Shown: positions 26,633 through 35,624 of the stretch, one piece after another | Position numbering within the stretch: position 1 is the stretch's first letter | Layout of the letters: every line of letters begins with the position of its first letter | Source of the DNA: an uncultured Bacteroides sp. | GTDB lineage: Bacteria; Bacteroidota; Bacteroidia; Bacteroidales; Bacteroidaceae | Reading direction: 5' to 3' | NCBI GenBank assembly: GCA_902388495.1 | Contig: CABMPP010000016.1 | Coordinates: 1-64,000, forward strand | DNA length: 64,000 nt | Position numbers and translations under genes: made by a program | Notes under the pieces: generated by a model | The model's database searches: none | Told to the model about the DNA's origin: nothing | What the model saw: the letters and a program-made list of their open reading frames with translations, nothing else

Positions 26633-26684
26633 AAAAACTATCAAATGCAGGGGTAAAAACTGTCAATTGATAGTTTTTACCCCC
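26633..26684. repeat. 22-bp repeat with 34-bp near-perfect palindrome upstream of the sigma gene
   Basis: AAAAACTATCAA (26633) and AAAAACTGTCAA (26655) are 22 bp apart. The second forms a palindrome, GGGGTAAAAACTGTCAA / TTGATAGTTTTTACCCC (26650-26683), with a single mismatch. It lies between divergent genes (M16 peptidase and ECF sigma), about 100 nt before the sigma ATG. It could be an operator or a short member of the 21/22/24-bp array class. Confidence 0.8.
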
Positions 26685-26784
26685 AATAAAAATCGTATTC
26701 CGTCCCCTGAAACATCAAATCTTCCTTATACTTGCAACCGTAAAACCTAAACCAATATTAACCATTTTAAAAATTGAGCAAAGT

Positions 26785-27289
26785 ATGAATACTTACAGTT
26801 TCAGAAAAGATTTACTTGCAGTACAAGAAGAGCTGCTTCGCTTTGCATACAAGTTGACAGCCGACCGGGAAGAAGCGAATGATTTGTTGCAAGAAACATC
26901 TCTTAAGGCTTTGGACAACGAAGACAAGTTTGAACCCGATACAAATTTCAGAGGTTGGATGTACACCATTATGCGTAATATCTTTATTAATAATTATCGG
27001 AAAATAGTTCGTGAACAAACATTTGTAGATCAAACTGACAATCAATATCATTTGAGTATGCCACAAGATTCGGGCTTTGCAAGTACCGAAGGTGCTTACG
27101 ATCTGAAAGAAATGCACCGCATTGTCAATTCCCTGCCACGCGATTATAAAGTTCCTTTTTTCCATGCATGTCTCCGGCTTCAAGTATCGCGAAATAGCCG
27201 AACGTCTGGGCTTGCCGCTCGGAACCGTGAAAAGCCGGATCTTCTTCACCCGCCAGAAATTACAGGAGGAATTGAGAGATTTCGTCTGA
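26785..27289 (+). pseudogene. ECF-type sigma-70 factor interrupted by a +1 frameshift in a T-run
   Basis: Sigma region 2 is intact in the first frame (LRFAYKLTADREEANDLLQETSLKAL, NFRGWMYTIMRNIFINNYR), up to SLPRDYKVPF. Region 4 continues in the next frame (FKYREIAERLGLP, GTVKSRIFFTRQKLQEEL) to a TGA at 27287-27289. The break is at CCTTTTTTCCATG: six T (27156-27161) where five would give VPFSMHVSG in one frame. Without the extra base the protein would be 167 aa, normal for this factor. In the first frame a different, unrelated C-terminus runs on to 27417. The cause could be a real mutation, T-run slippage or a sequencing error. No anti-sigma gene is adjacent. Confidence 0.85.
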
Positions 27290-27359
27290 TAATTAGTGAT
27301 CGGTTACGGATTGTTAGTGTCAATATGATATTAAACATATCTTTTGGTGTAAAAATAAG

Positions 27360-27393
27360 AGGATTATTCTTGACTATATGTCAGAATAATCCT
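27360..27393 (+). terminator. Terminator-like hairpin after the sigma gene
   Basis: Arms AGGATTATTCTTGAC and GTCAGAATAATCCT (one bulged T) with a 5-nt loop, then TTATATTTG. The bases directly after the stem form a -7 element TATATTTG (27395-27402), so a downstream promoter abuts the terminator. Confidence 0.7.
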
Positions 27394-27445
27394 TTATATT
27401 TGTATATGTTAAGTTAACCGAAAAGAAAATCACTTATTATTGACT

Positions 27446-29224
27446 ATGATGAAAAAGGAAATTAAATTCAGTCTTGTTTACCGGGACATGTGGCAATCTT
27501 CCGGTAAGTATCAGCCCAGGGTAGACCAGTTGGTGCGCATTGCTCCGCTAATAGTAGAGATGGGCTGTTTTGCACGAGTTGAAACCAATGGAGGTGCCTT
27601 TGAGCAAGTGAATCTGTTGTATGGCGAGAACCCCAACAAAGCGGTGCGGGCTTTTACCCGGCCTTTCAAAGAAGCCGGTATTCAGACGCACATGCTGGAT
27701 CGCGGGTTGAATGCACTGCGTATGTATCCTGTTCCGGCAGATGTACGCCGGTTGATGTATAAAGTGAAGCATGCGCAGGGAGTAGACATAACCCGTATCT
27801 TCTGCGGACTGAACGAGACACGGAATATTATTCCTTCCATCAAGTACGCTCTGGAAGCGGGGATGATACCGCAGGCAACGCTTTGCATTACCTATTCTCC
27901 CGTACATACTGTGGAGTACTATGCTGAAATAGCCGATCGGCTGATTGAGGCCGGAGCACCCGAAATCTGTCTGAAGGACATGGCCGGTATAGGCCGTCCG
28001 GGTATGCTGGGCCGGTTGGTCAGAACCATTAAGGAAAAACATCCTGAAGTATTGATACAGTATCACGGACATAGTGGTCCGGGGCTGTCTATGGCCTCCA
28101 TTCTCGAAGTCTGTGAGAATGGTGCCGATATTATTGATGTAGCTATGGAACCTATGTCGTGGGGTAAGGTGCATCCCGATGTAATCTCGGTGCAGGCCAT
28201 GCTGAAAGATTTAGGTTTCCAGGTGCCCGATATCAATATGAAAGCCTATATGAAAGCCCGTGCCATGACGCAGGAGTTTATCGATGATTTTCTGGGTTAC
28301 TTCATGGATCCTACCAACAAGCACATGTCTTCGCTTCTGCTGAAGTGCGGCCTGCCCGGTGGTATGATGGGCTCTATGATGGCAGACTTGAAAGGTGTGC
28401 ATGCAGGCATCAACATGATACTGCGCGGCAAAAACGAACCTGAACTCAGTATTGACGATCTACTGGTGATGCTCTTTGACGAAGTGGAATATGTATGGCC
28501 TAAGTTGGGTTATCCTCCTTTGGTTACTCCATTCAGCCAGTATGTGAAGAATGTAGCCTTGATGAACCTGATGCAGCAGGTGAAAGGTGAGGAACGCTGG
28601 ACGATGATAGACAACCATACCTGGGACATGATTCTGGGCAAGAGTGGACGTCTCCCCGGTACTTTGGCTCCCGAGATCGTAGAATTGGCCAAATCCAAAG
28701 GCTATGAGTTTGTAGATACTGACCCGCAGTTGAACTATCCGGATGCTCTGGACGAGTATCGCAAGGAGATGGACGAAAACGGTTGGGAGTATGGTGACGA
28801 TGACGAAGAGCTCTTTGAATTGGCTATGCACGACCGCCAGTATTGTGATTACAAGTCGGGCGCTGCCAAGAAGCGCTTCGAGGACGAACTGCAACGTGCC
28901 AAGGATGCTGCCATGGTCAAGAACGGGTATTCGGAAGAGGAGATAAAGAAACTGAAACGTGCCAAAGCCGATCCTATCATTGCGCCTGCCAAGGGGCAAG
29001 TGCTTTGGGAAGTTTCCGTGGAAGGCCCTTCTTCGGCACCTTTCATTGGGCGTAAATACCAACACGATGAAGTTTTCTGCTATCTTTCTACCCCGTGGGG
29101 AGAATACGAGAAGATATTGACCGGATTTACGGGACGCATTGTAGAAGTATGCGCTCAGCAGGGCGATGTAATCAATAAGGGTGATGTAATAGCCTATATC
29201 CAGCGGAGTGATATTTTTGCATAA
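27446..29224 (+). CDS. Carboxyltransferase-domain protein (OadA/pyruvate carboxylase B-like) lacking a biotin lysine
   Basis: 592 aa. The N-terminal HMGL/carboxyltransferase TIM barrel (about 1-290) keeps an Arg-Asp near the start (LVYRDMWQSS), the Lys of ICLKDMAG and the metal-binding His pair in YHGHSGPG. A conserved carboxylase domain follows (about 300-470). The last about 75 residues resemble a biotinyl/lipoyl module (IIAPAKGQVLWEV..., GRIVEVCAQQGDVINKGDVIAYI), but the position of the biotin motif AMKM reads STPWGEYEKI. It therefore cannot be biotinylated in the normal way. It may work with a separate carrier or have another role. The start is the ATG at 27446 or 27449; the frame opens from a TTG. 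Confidence 0.82.
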   Translation: MMKKEIKFSLVYRDMWQSSGKYQPRVDQLVRIAPLIVEMGCFARVETNGGAFEQVNLLYGENPNKAVRAFTRPFKEAGIQTHMLDRGLNALRMYPVPADVRRLMYKVKHAQGVDITRIFCGLNETRNIIPSIKYALEAGMIPQATLCITYSPVHTVEYYAEIADRLIEAGAPEICLKDMAGIGRPGMLGRLVRTIKEKHPEVLIQYHGHSGPGLSMASILEVCENGADIIDVAMEPMSWGKVHPDVISVQAMLKDLGFQVPDINMKAYMKARAMTQEFIDDFLGYFMDPTNKHMSSLLLKCGLPGGMMGSMMADLKGVHAGINMILRGKNEPELSIDDLLVMLFDEVEYVWPKLGYPPLVTPFSQYVKNVALMNLMQQVKGEERWTMIDNHTWDMILGKSGRLPGTLAPEIVELAKSKGYEFVDTDPQLNYPDALDEYRKEMDENGWEYGDDDEELFELAMHDRQYCDYKSGAAKKRFEDELQRAKDAAMVKNGYSEEEIKKLKRAKADPIIAPAKGQVLWEVSVEGPSSAPFIGRKYQHDEVFCYLSTPWGEYEKILTGFTGRIVEVCAQQGDVINKGDVIAYIQRSDIFA

Positions 29225-29244
29225 GGCGTTGGCTGTATAAAACG

Positions 29245-29294
29245 AAGCGAAGAATCTTCTTCCCTTTATATAAAGGAGAGTAGATTCTTCGCTT
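29245..29294. terminator. Bidirectional terminator / dispersed palindrome (GCGAAGAATCT family)
   Basis: Arms AAGCGAAGAATCT (29245-29257) and AGATTCTTCGCTT (29282-29294) enclose a second palindrome CTTTATATAAAG. It sits between convergent genes. The same core recurs in the hairpin at 47138-47220. Confidence 0.8.
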
Positions 29295-29299
29295 TGCTT

Positions 29300-31498
29300 T
29301 TACTCTTTTCCCAGCTTCAGCGGGAGGACGAATGTAAATGTTGTCCCTACTCCCAATTCGGAAGCCACTGAAATACTTCCTCCTAAGCGCTCGATGATGG
29401 TTTTGCAGATGGATAATCCCAGTCCGGTGCCTTGGGCAAAGGTATTCACTTTGACAAAGCGTTCGAATATACTGTTCAACTTGTCCGCTGCAATGCCGAT
29501 GCCTGTGTCGGTGACATGAAATACAACCTGATCTCCCTCACGCCGGTACCCATAACTGATGCTTCCGCTTGTGGTGAATTTGAAAGCATTCCCCAACAGA
29601 TTGGATATGACTTGGAAGATACGGTTCTTGTCTCCATCAATCACAATACTCTCGTCCGAAGGTTCGTATATCAGTTCGACACCTGCCGGGGAACGGAAGA
29701 TGTGTGCATCGTATATTTCTTTGCAAAGCAGATGAAGGCACACCGGAGTGATGGTGAATTCTACGATGCCCGATTCAATCTTCGACAGATCGAGGATCTC
29801 ATTGATGAGTTGTAGCAGGCGTTCGTTGTTTGCCTCTACAATTTCATAATAGCTTAACCGTTCTTCGGCATCAACACTTTCGGCAATGATGCGTGAGAAG
29901 CCTACGATGGCATTGAGTGGCGTACGTATTTCGTGGCTCATATTGGCGAGGAAAGCCGATTTCAACTGGTCGGATGCCTCTGCTTTTTCTTTGGCAACAA
30001 GCAGTTCGCGTTTCATCTGTTCCATCTCTGTGATGTCCCATTCGATATTCAGTAGGATGGGAGGGAAGTCTTTGCTTTCTATCTTCATCTTCCGCTTGTC
30101 CAGATAGATGGGTTTACCGTTTCCGTCATACTCTTCTGCAATCCAGTGCATCTCTTTGCCGGTCTTGGCTATTTCAATGTCCTGTGCTCTTTTCTCTTGT
30201 GCCTCTTCCAGAGGGTAGAAGTCGAAGTCGTCTTTGCCCCAGGCGTCCTGCATGGGGATGTTGCGGTTGTAGGATTCGCGGTTACGGTAGAGGTATTTGA
30301 ATCCGTTATTGATATCTTTGACAACAATGCCTGCCGGAAGATTCTCAATGACTTTATCCAGGACCTGATTGAACAGTTTGATTTGCTGTTCGTGCCGGAT
30401 GCGTTGGGATATGTCCCGGCCAAATGCCCATAACGTTTCTTCACCCTCGTCGCTGGTCACCCAATAAGCGTTGCCTTCGTATGCCAGTATTTCGGGATGC
30501 TCCTCCAAGGGCTGGTAAATGATAAAGCTGTTATTGTCCGTATCCTTTTGGATGGAGGTCATCATGTTTTGCCATACTTGCCGGTTGCCGTTGTTGGACG
30601 ATATAAGATCGGGGAATTTCAGCTTTGTAATATCTTCCGTATTCCCTATATTGTGATGCTCCTTGAAGCGTCGGTTGGCAAAGACCAGTGTGCCGTCTTC
30701 GCGTGCGGCGAAGATATCTTCGGTGGAGTTGTTTATGGCATGTGTCAGCAGATTGATGTCATTGCGTCGTTTCTGGATATCGGTAATATTTTGTATATAT
30801 CCTTCCAGAACGATATTCCCATCTTCGTATTGTTCGCGTGCAAAGGTTTTTAGGCGGACATAGAATATCTGATTATTGAAATGGATGCGGTAGTCTACAC
30901 TGTCTTCTACATCTCCTTCCAGATTTCGCGTGAGCCAATTGTTGAAAGAGACCACATCTTCGCGCAGAATATGTTGCACATACGTCTCAAGTGGTATTGT
31001 TTGTTCGTCTTCAGTGCACATAATGTCAGTGTGCCCCCGGTAGCTGAAGAGACGCTGTTCCTTTTCATAGCGCCACATGCCGATGAGGGCGGCTTTCTGT
31101 ATTTCGCTGAGTTCGCGGTTTCTTTTTTCAAGTTCCCGTTTGCGCTGGCTTCGTTCTGTTATGTCGCGATATTGGCAGAGTACCATATCGTCGTACGGGT
31201 ACATGATGCACTTGAAGAAGTAGGTAGTGTTGCCCAAAGCCATTTCGTAGTTGTTGACAGAACGGACTTTGTGCTCCAGTACCCTCTTGAAGTCCGGATA
31301 GACTTGCTGATAAGTAGCTGGAGGCAGCAGTTGAAACAGGTCTTTGCCCAGCAGTATTTCTTCTGATATAAACCAAAGGTTTACATTGTGGATTGCAATG
31401 TCTACGCAGATGCCATTTTTATCCAGAAGAATCATGGTGTCTGACGTTAACTTCAGCAGTCTTTCGGCATTCCCGGTATTTTTTAGAATACTTTCCAT
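29300..31498 (-). CDS. Soluble multi-PAS sensor histidine kinase
   Basis: 732 aa. No membrane segments are visible. The N-terminal about 500 residues hold roughly four PAS-like units (for example ERLLKLTSDTMILLDKNGIC; INNSTEDIFAAREDGTLVFANRRF; VIENLPAGIVVKDINNGFKYLYRN). The HisKA domain has the H-box FLANMSHEIRTPLNAIVGFS, and the ATPase domain has the N-box NLLGNAFKFT, DTGIGI and GTGLGLSI. There is no receiver domain and no response regulator nearby. The start is 31498 (MESILKN); longer frames overlap the glycosyltransferase gene upstream. It lies 29 nt after that gene, so the two are likely cotranscribed. Confidence 0.9.
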   Translation of the reverse strand: MESILKNTGNAERLLKLTSDTMILLDKNGICVDIAIHNVNLWFISEEILLGKDLFQLLPPATYQQVYPDFKRVLEHKVRSVNNYEMALGNTTYFFKCIMYPYDDMVLCQYRDITERSQRKRELEKRNRELSEIQKAALIGMWRYEKEQRLFSYRGHTDIMCTEDEQTIPLETYVQHILREDVVSFNNWLTRNLEGDVEDSVDYRIHFNNQIFYVRLKTFAREQYEDGNIVLEGYIQNITDIQKRRNDINLLTHAINNSTEDIFAAREDGTLVFANRRFKEHHNIGNTEDITKLKFPDLISSNNGNRQVWQNMMTSIQKDTDNNSFIIYQPLEEHPEILAYEGNAYWVTSDEGEETLWAFGRDISQRIRHEQQIKLFNQVLDKVIENLPAGIVVKDINNGFKYLYRNRESYNRNIPMQDAWGKDDFDFYPLEEAQEKRAQDIEIAKTGKEMHWIAEEYDGNGKPIYLDKRKMKIESKDFPPILLNIEWDITEMEQMKRELLVAKEKAEASDQLKSAFLANMSHEIRTPLNAIVGFSRIIAESVDAEERLSYYEIVEANNERLLQLINEILDLSKIESGIVEFTITPVCLHLLCKEIYDAHIFRSPAGVELIYEPSDESIVIDGDKNRIFQVISNLLGNAFKFTTSGSISYGYRREGDQVVFHVTDTGIGIAADKLNSIFERFVKVNTFAQGTGLGLSICKTIIERLGGSISVASELGVGTTFTFVLPLKLGKE

Positions 31499-31527
31499 CT
31501 TGAACGTGTGTAGTGATTGTTTGCTTG

Positions 31528-32718
31528 CTATGCTCTTTTTGCCTTCTCCCACGCGCCGCTTGCACTTCCTTTCCGCTTGCGCAAGTAGTTGAATCCTCTG
31601 ATGACGTTTATGTTCATAAAGAGGAAATAGTAGGGGATAAAGAGTATTTTGTTTTTGATTTGTTTGGTCGAGAGGTAATAGCCCCAACTCCCCATAAGGT
31701 AGAAAAGCACTTGCAATACCAAGATGACGGCGTATAAACAAGATGCATCTGCCGTGAAAAGGAGCGCGATGTTGAGGGGAAGTAACAGAAACAATAAGAT
31801 AGGAGTGAGCGACCAGCGCAGCACCCGGTGTGAAATATACTGGAAACAGAATGTGCCGTAACGGAAAGGATTCAGCAACGGACGCAGACGCCAGATGGAT
31901 TGTAATCCCCCGGCGGCAATACGTACTTTGCGTTTCTCTTCTTCGCGCATGTCTGCCGAACCGCTTTCAACGGCATAGGCATTGGCGCAGTAGGCAATGG
32001 TATATCCGTGCATGACGATGCGCAGAGAGAGTATAAAGTCATCGAGCAGCGTATCCGTCTTCATCTCCTCGAACAACCCGCAGCGGATGGCAAACAGTTC
32101 GCCTGCCGCACCTACTGCCGAGTAGAGACGTGAGTCGAGTGCTTTGAGTGTGGATTCGTATTTCCAGTACAAGCCTTCACCACCGGAGGCGGCATTATCT
32201 TTCGTTTGTACGGCAATGCGCTTTTCGCCTGCCACGCAGCCTACTTTAGGATCGGTAAAGGCATGTACAATCTCTCGCAAGGCCTCCCGGTTGAGGTGGG
32301 TATTGGCATCGGTAAACACAACGAGAGGGGTTTCTACAAAGTGCATGCCTCGGTTCAGTGCAGCAGTTTTGCCTTGGCGTTGGGGCTGATGGAGAACGGT
32401 GGCTTGCGACCAGTGTGAGAGGCGTTCGTTGGTATGGTCATTACTGCCGTCGGTCACCCATAGGATATGGAGTTTGTCAGCCGGGTAATCCAGTTCAAGG
32501 CAGTTGCGCATCTTTTCGTCTACAACTTCTTCTTCATTATAGGCTGCAATAAATAAGGTGAGTTCGGGCAGTGCTTCGTCGGCAGGCATCGGACGGTGGA
32601 CGGGTTTATGGAAGCACTCTTTTATCTTAACGAGAAAATATAAGAGTATTCCATATCCCATATAGGTGTAAAATACTATAAACAGGCTGATCCAGAAGAT
32701 TATTTCGACAGTTTTCAT
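31528..32718 (-). CDS. Membrane glycosyltransferase family 2
   Basis: 396 aa. An N-terminal membrane segment (IIFWISLFIVFYTYMGYGILLYF) is followed by a GT2 domain: LTLFIAAYNEEEVV, VTDGSNDHT, the metal-binding VFTDANTHL, then LLDDFILSL and the GGLQSIWRLRP motif seen in processive or polysaccharide GT2 enzymes. At least three C-terminal membrane segments follow (LTPILLFLLLPLNIALLF, YAVILVLQVLFYLMGSW, ILFIPYYFLFMNI). It probably makes an envelope glycan; the sugar is unknown. It is followed by the histidine kinase gene at 29 nt. Confidence 0.88.
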   Translation of the reverse strand: MKTVEIIFWISLFIVFYTYMGYGILLYFLVKIKECFHKPVHRPMPADEALPELTLFIAAYNEEEVVDEKMRNCLELDYPADKLHILWVTDGSNDHTNERLSHWSQATVLHQPQRQGKTAALNRGMHFVETPLVVFTDANTHLNREALREIVHAFTDPKVGCVAGEKRIAVQTKDNAASGGEGLYWKYESTLKALDSRLYSAVGAAGELFAIRCGLFEEMKTDTLLDDFILSLRIVMHGYTIAYCANAYAVESGSADMREEEKRKVRIAAGGLQSIWRLRPLLNPFRYGTFCFQYISHRVLRWSLTPILLFLLLPLNIALLFTADASCLYAVILVLQVLFYLMGSWGYYLSTKQIKNKILFIPYYFLFMNINVIRGFNYLRKRKGSASGAWEKAKRA

Positions 32719-32822
32719 TGCGTTAGATTATTTACTTTCTTAATCAGAAAGGAAAATATGATTGCCAAAAGTATGGATAATCTTTTACCGGTGCAAGAAA
32801 ATGCCTGAAAAACAATACTTAC

Positions 32823-32844
32823 TTTATGCAACTTGTTGCATAAA
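32823..32844. promoter_or_regulatory. 22-bp perfect palindrome after the BamA-like gene
   Basis: TTTATGCAAC-TT-GTTGCATAAA, perfect over 10-bp arms, directly adjoining the stop codon (32846) of the minus-strand gene. Read in that direction it is followed by a weak T-rich stretch, so it may be a terminator or a protein site. Confidence 0.6.
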
Positions 32845-32845
32845 A

Positions 32846-34048
32846 TCAGAAAGCTTCTGTCATGTTGAAATAGAATAAGGTCTGATTATTTACTGTGTTC
32901 TTTCCCAAATCCAGGCGGACATTCATGCGTGGTTGTACTTCTATGCGAAGTCCTACGCCGTAATTGGGCAGTACACCCTCTATTTTGCCGGGAGTAGGAC
33001 CCATGAAGCCGCATCCGGTCCATGCCACGAAGCCTACATGGTTGAGCATCCGTTTCGTCCATGTACTGCGGTCGGTGTTGATCATCTGCCGATACTCGGC
33101 CATAACGACGTGCGAGGATTTGTCCCGATATTGCCCCATGTAGTAACCGCGCAGGTCGAACGGCGTACCTGTGAGGGCATATTGCGTCAAGGGTACATCG
33201 CCGAATACATTCTTGGTCTGAGCAGTCCAGGCCAGCACCTTGCGATTGCCGAGCGATTTGTATTGGCGATAGTCGATTTCCAACCGATAGAAAGTCTGGT
33301 CACTGCCGATGAACTTGGCGTACATCATGCCGCGGAAGTCCAGATACATGCCTCGGTAAGCGTTGGCAGGGACATCGCGACTGTCGTAAGTCAGCAGAAA
33401 GCCGACGCCGGAGTTGAAGTTGTTGTAACCACTGGCCGTACCGCCTGCCTTTTTATAAGACTCTTCTTCTACGAGGAACTTTCCCGGTTCCGTCAGGTGG
33501 TCGTAATTGATGTCGATTTGAGGACCGGCAAAGATGTTGCTGTTGCCCAGACGGAACAAGAACCAGGGATTGATTTGCACGCCGCTGTAACGGTACTTGC
33601 TGGTGCTGTCGCTGCGTATGTAATCTCTGTTGGTCTTATAGCCGAGTCCATAGAAGTTCTCTTCCGTATTCTTGTAGCTGAATTTACCGAAGATGCGGAA
33701 ACGGTCGCCTTTAAAGAAAAGTTGCGGCTTGGAGAAGAGGTTGATACCTCCTTTGAACATGAAGGCGATGGCCACGGGAACGACAGAACGCAATTGTATG
33801 CTGTCACTCGGATTGATACGGAATGTCATCAAAGCGCTTCCACCAAGCACGGCACCGAAGTCGGGTGTATAGCTGGGACCGCCCAGAATATTGTAATGTA
33901 AGTTTCGCTGCGCCACCTTTTGTTTGCGTAATTCTTTTTTTGTCAATGCCGGAGTCGTGTCGTTTGTTACAACACTTGTCTGCTCTTGAGCTGAAGTGGC
34001 GGTGAACGCCAGTGTCAGTGTGATGATAATTAGTATATATCTTTTCAT
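32846..34048 (-). CDS. BamA/TamA-family (Omp85-like) outer-membrane protein
   Basis: 400 aa. The signal peptide KRYILIIITLTLAFTATSAQ sets the start at 34048; the upstream open frame has no such signal. The body is mainly 16-strand barrel, with the Omp85-type C-terminal pattern: DLRGYYMGQYRDKS (corresponding to the (V/I)RG(Y/F) loop motif), MAEYRQMI and a C-terminal ...LFYFNMTEAF with a terminal Phe. No clear POTRA domains are visible, so it is a short barrel-only member. The function is unknown. It is divergent from the C1B peptidase gene. Confidence 0.82.
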   Translation of the reverse strand: MKRYILIIITLTLAFTATSAQEQTSVVTNDTTPALTKKELRKQKVAQRNLHYNILGGPSYTPDFGAVLGGSALMTFRINPSDSIQLRSVVPVAIAFMFKGGINLFSKPQLFFKGDRFRIFGKFSYKNTEENFYGLGYKTNRDYIRSDSTSKYRYSGVQINPWFLFRLGNSNIFAGPQIDINYDHLTEPGKFLVEEESYKKAGGTASGYNNFNSGVGFLLTYDSRDVPANAYRGMYLDFRGMMYAKFIGSDQTFYRLEIDYRQYKSLGNRKVLAWTAQTKNVFGDVPLTQYALTGTPFDLRGYYMGQYRDKSSHVVMAEYRQMINTDRSTWTKRMLNHVGFVAWTGCGFMGPTPGKIEGVLPNYGVGLRIEVQPRMNVRLDLGKNTVNNQTLFYFNMTEAF

Positions 34049-34229
34049 ATTGTACGAAATGAGGGTGCAAAGGAAACTAATTTCTTTCAAATAGTTTTCA
34101 AAGGAATAGATAATTATTCTAAAGATGTCACTAAAATTATCAAAAAAAGACATTACTTTTGCCTGACAAGCGGGCATTTTAGGTGATGCCATCTTTCGAT
34201 TATTGTATAACTAACATATTTAATACGTT

Positions 34230-35624
34230 ATGAAACAACGATTTTTATCTGTAATTGTTTTCAGTGCCGCACTGTTTTCCTTGCAGGCACAGGATGGGGG
34301 CATCAGCCCGGGTATGCTTGAACAGATCAAGCAAAGCTATGAAGGCACGGCTTCGGACAAAGCGCTCCGCAACGCCATCGGCAATAATGATATTCGCAAA
34401 CTGGCACTCAATCAGGAGAATCTGACGGGCATGGATACCCATTTCTCTATCAAAGTCAATTCCAAAGGCATTACAAACCAGCAGTCATCCGGCCGTTGCT
34501 GGCTGTTTACGGGGCTGAACGTGATGCGTGCCAAGGCACTTGCCAAGTACGGCCTTCCTTCTTTTGAGTTCTCCGAAATCTATCCTTTCTTTTGGGACCA
34601 GCTGGAGAAGTCAAACCTCTTCCTGCAAGGCATCATCGATACCGGCAAGAGTCCGATAAACGATAAAACCGTCGAATGGCTTTTCCAGCATCCGTTGAGC
34701 GATGGCGGTACGTTTACCGGGGTAGCTGATATTGTTTCCAAATATGGCCTTGTTCCCAAAGAAGCAATGCCGGAAACGAATAGTAGTGACAACACTTCGC
34801 GTATGGCAAATCTCATCTCTCTGAAGTTGAAAGAATACGGCCTGCAACTCCGCGAAATGGTGGCCGGTGGTGCCAAACCTGCTGTATTGGAGAAAGAAAA
34901 GACAACGATGCTCGGCACCATCTACCGGATGTTGGTATTGAACCTCGGTGTTCCTCCCACAGAATTCGACTACGTTCGCAAAGATGCCAAAGGAAACCCT
35001 GTTGAAACGGAACACCATACGCCGATGTCTTTCCTTGAGAAATATGGTGACCGCGGGCTGCTTACCAACTATGTAATGCTGATGAACGACCCCAGCCGGG
35101 AGTACTACAAATGTTATGAAATAGACTACGACCGCCATCGCTATGACGGCAAGAACTGGACATACGTCAACCTGCCCGTAGAAGATATCAAAGAGATGGC
35201 TATCACCTCTTTGAAAGATAGCACGATGATGTATTTCTCTTGCGATGTAGGCAAGTTCCTTAATTCCGAACGTGGCTTGCTCGATGTAAGGAACTATGAT
35301 TACGAATCCCTGATGGGCACTACCTTCGGCATGGACAAGAAACAACGCATACAAACCTTCTCCAGTGGCTCTTCCCACGCCATGACATTGATGGCTGTTG
35401 ACTTGAACAAAGATGGAAAACCCGTGAAATGGATGGTTGAGAATAGTTGGGGAGCTGCAAGCGGCTACCAGGGACATCTTATCATGACCGACGACTGGTT
35501 TAATGAATATATGTTCCGCCTGGTGGTAGAGACCAAATATGTTCCTGCCAAAGTTATGGAACTGTTTAAGCAGAAACCTATCCGCTTGCCGGCATGGGAT
35601 CCGATGTTCGCAGAGGAGAAATGA
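34230..35624 (+). CDS. C1B (bleomycin hydrolase/PepC-like) cysteine peptidase, exported
   Basis: 464 aa. A signal peptide (LSVIVFSAALFSLQAQ) indicates export, unlike cytosolic PepC. The catalytic triad is visible: Cys in SSGRCWLFTGLN (about residue 90), His in SGSSHAMTLMAVD and Asn in MVENSWGAA. Length and the large inter-domain insert fit aminopeptidase C. A -7 element TACTTTTG (34154-34161) gives a leader of about 60 nt. The last base of the stop codon begins a 24-bp repeat array, and a terminator follows at 35804. Confidence 0.92.
   Translation: MKQRFLSVIVFSAALFSLQAQDGGISPGMLEQIKQSYEGTASDKALRNAIGNNDIRKLALNQENLTGMDTHFSIKVNSKGITNQQSSGRCWLFTGLNVMRAKALAKYGLPSFEFSEIYPFFWDQLEKSNLFLQGIIDTGKSPINDKTVEWLFQHPLSDGGTFTGVADIVSKYGLVPKEAMPETNSSDNTSRMANLISLKLKEYGLQLREMVAGGAKPAVLEKEKTTMLGTIYRMLVLNLGVPPTEFDYVRKDAKGNPVETEHHTPMSFLEKYGDRGLLTNYVMLMNDPSREYYKCYEIDYDRHRYDGKNWTYVNLPVEDIKEMAITSLKDSTMMYFSCDVGKFLNSERGLLDVRNYDYESLMGTTFGMDKKQRIQTFSSGSSHAMTLMAVDLNKDGKPVKWMVENSWGAASGYQGHLIMTDDWFNEYMFRLVVETKYVPAKVMELFKQKPIRLPAWDPMFAEEK

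Noticed and set aside
27290..27417. C-terminus of the sigma-factor ORF in its first frame
   Set aside because: After the T-run the first frame is not sigma-like, while the shifted frame is a perfect region 4 ending at 27289.
31499..31741. Longer N-terminus of the histidine kinase
   Set aside because: It would overlap the glycosyltransferase coding sequence; the extra residues match nothing, and an ATG at 31498 lies just after that gene.
32846..34192. Start of the BamA-like gene at 34192
   Set aside because: The extra 48 residues are not signal-like; the ATG at 34048 opens a clean signal peptide.
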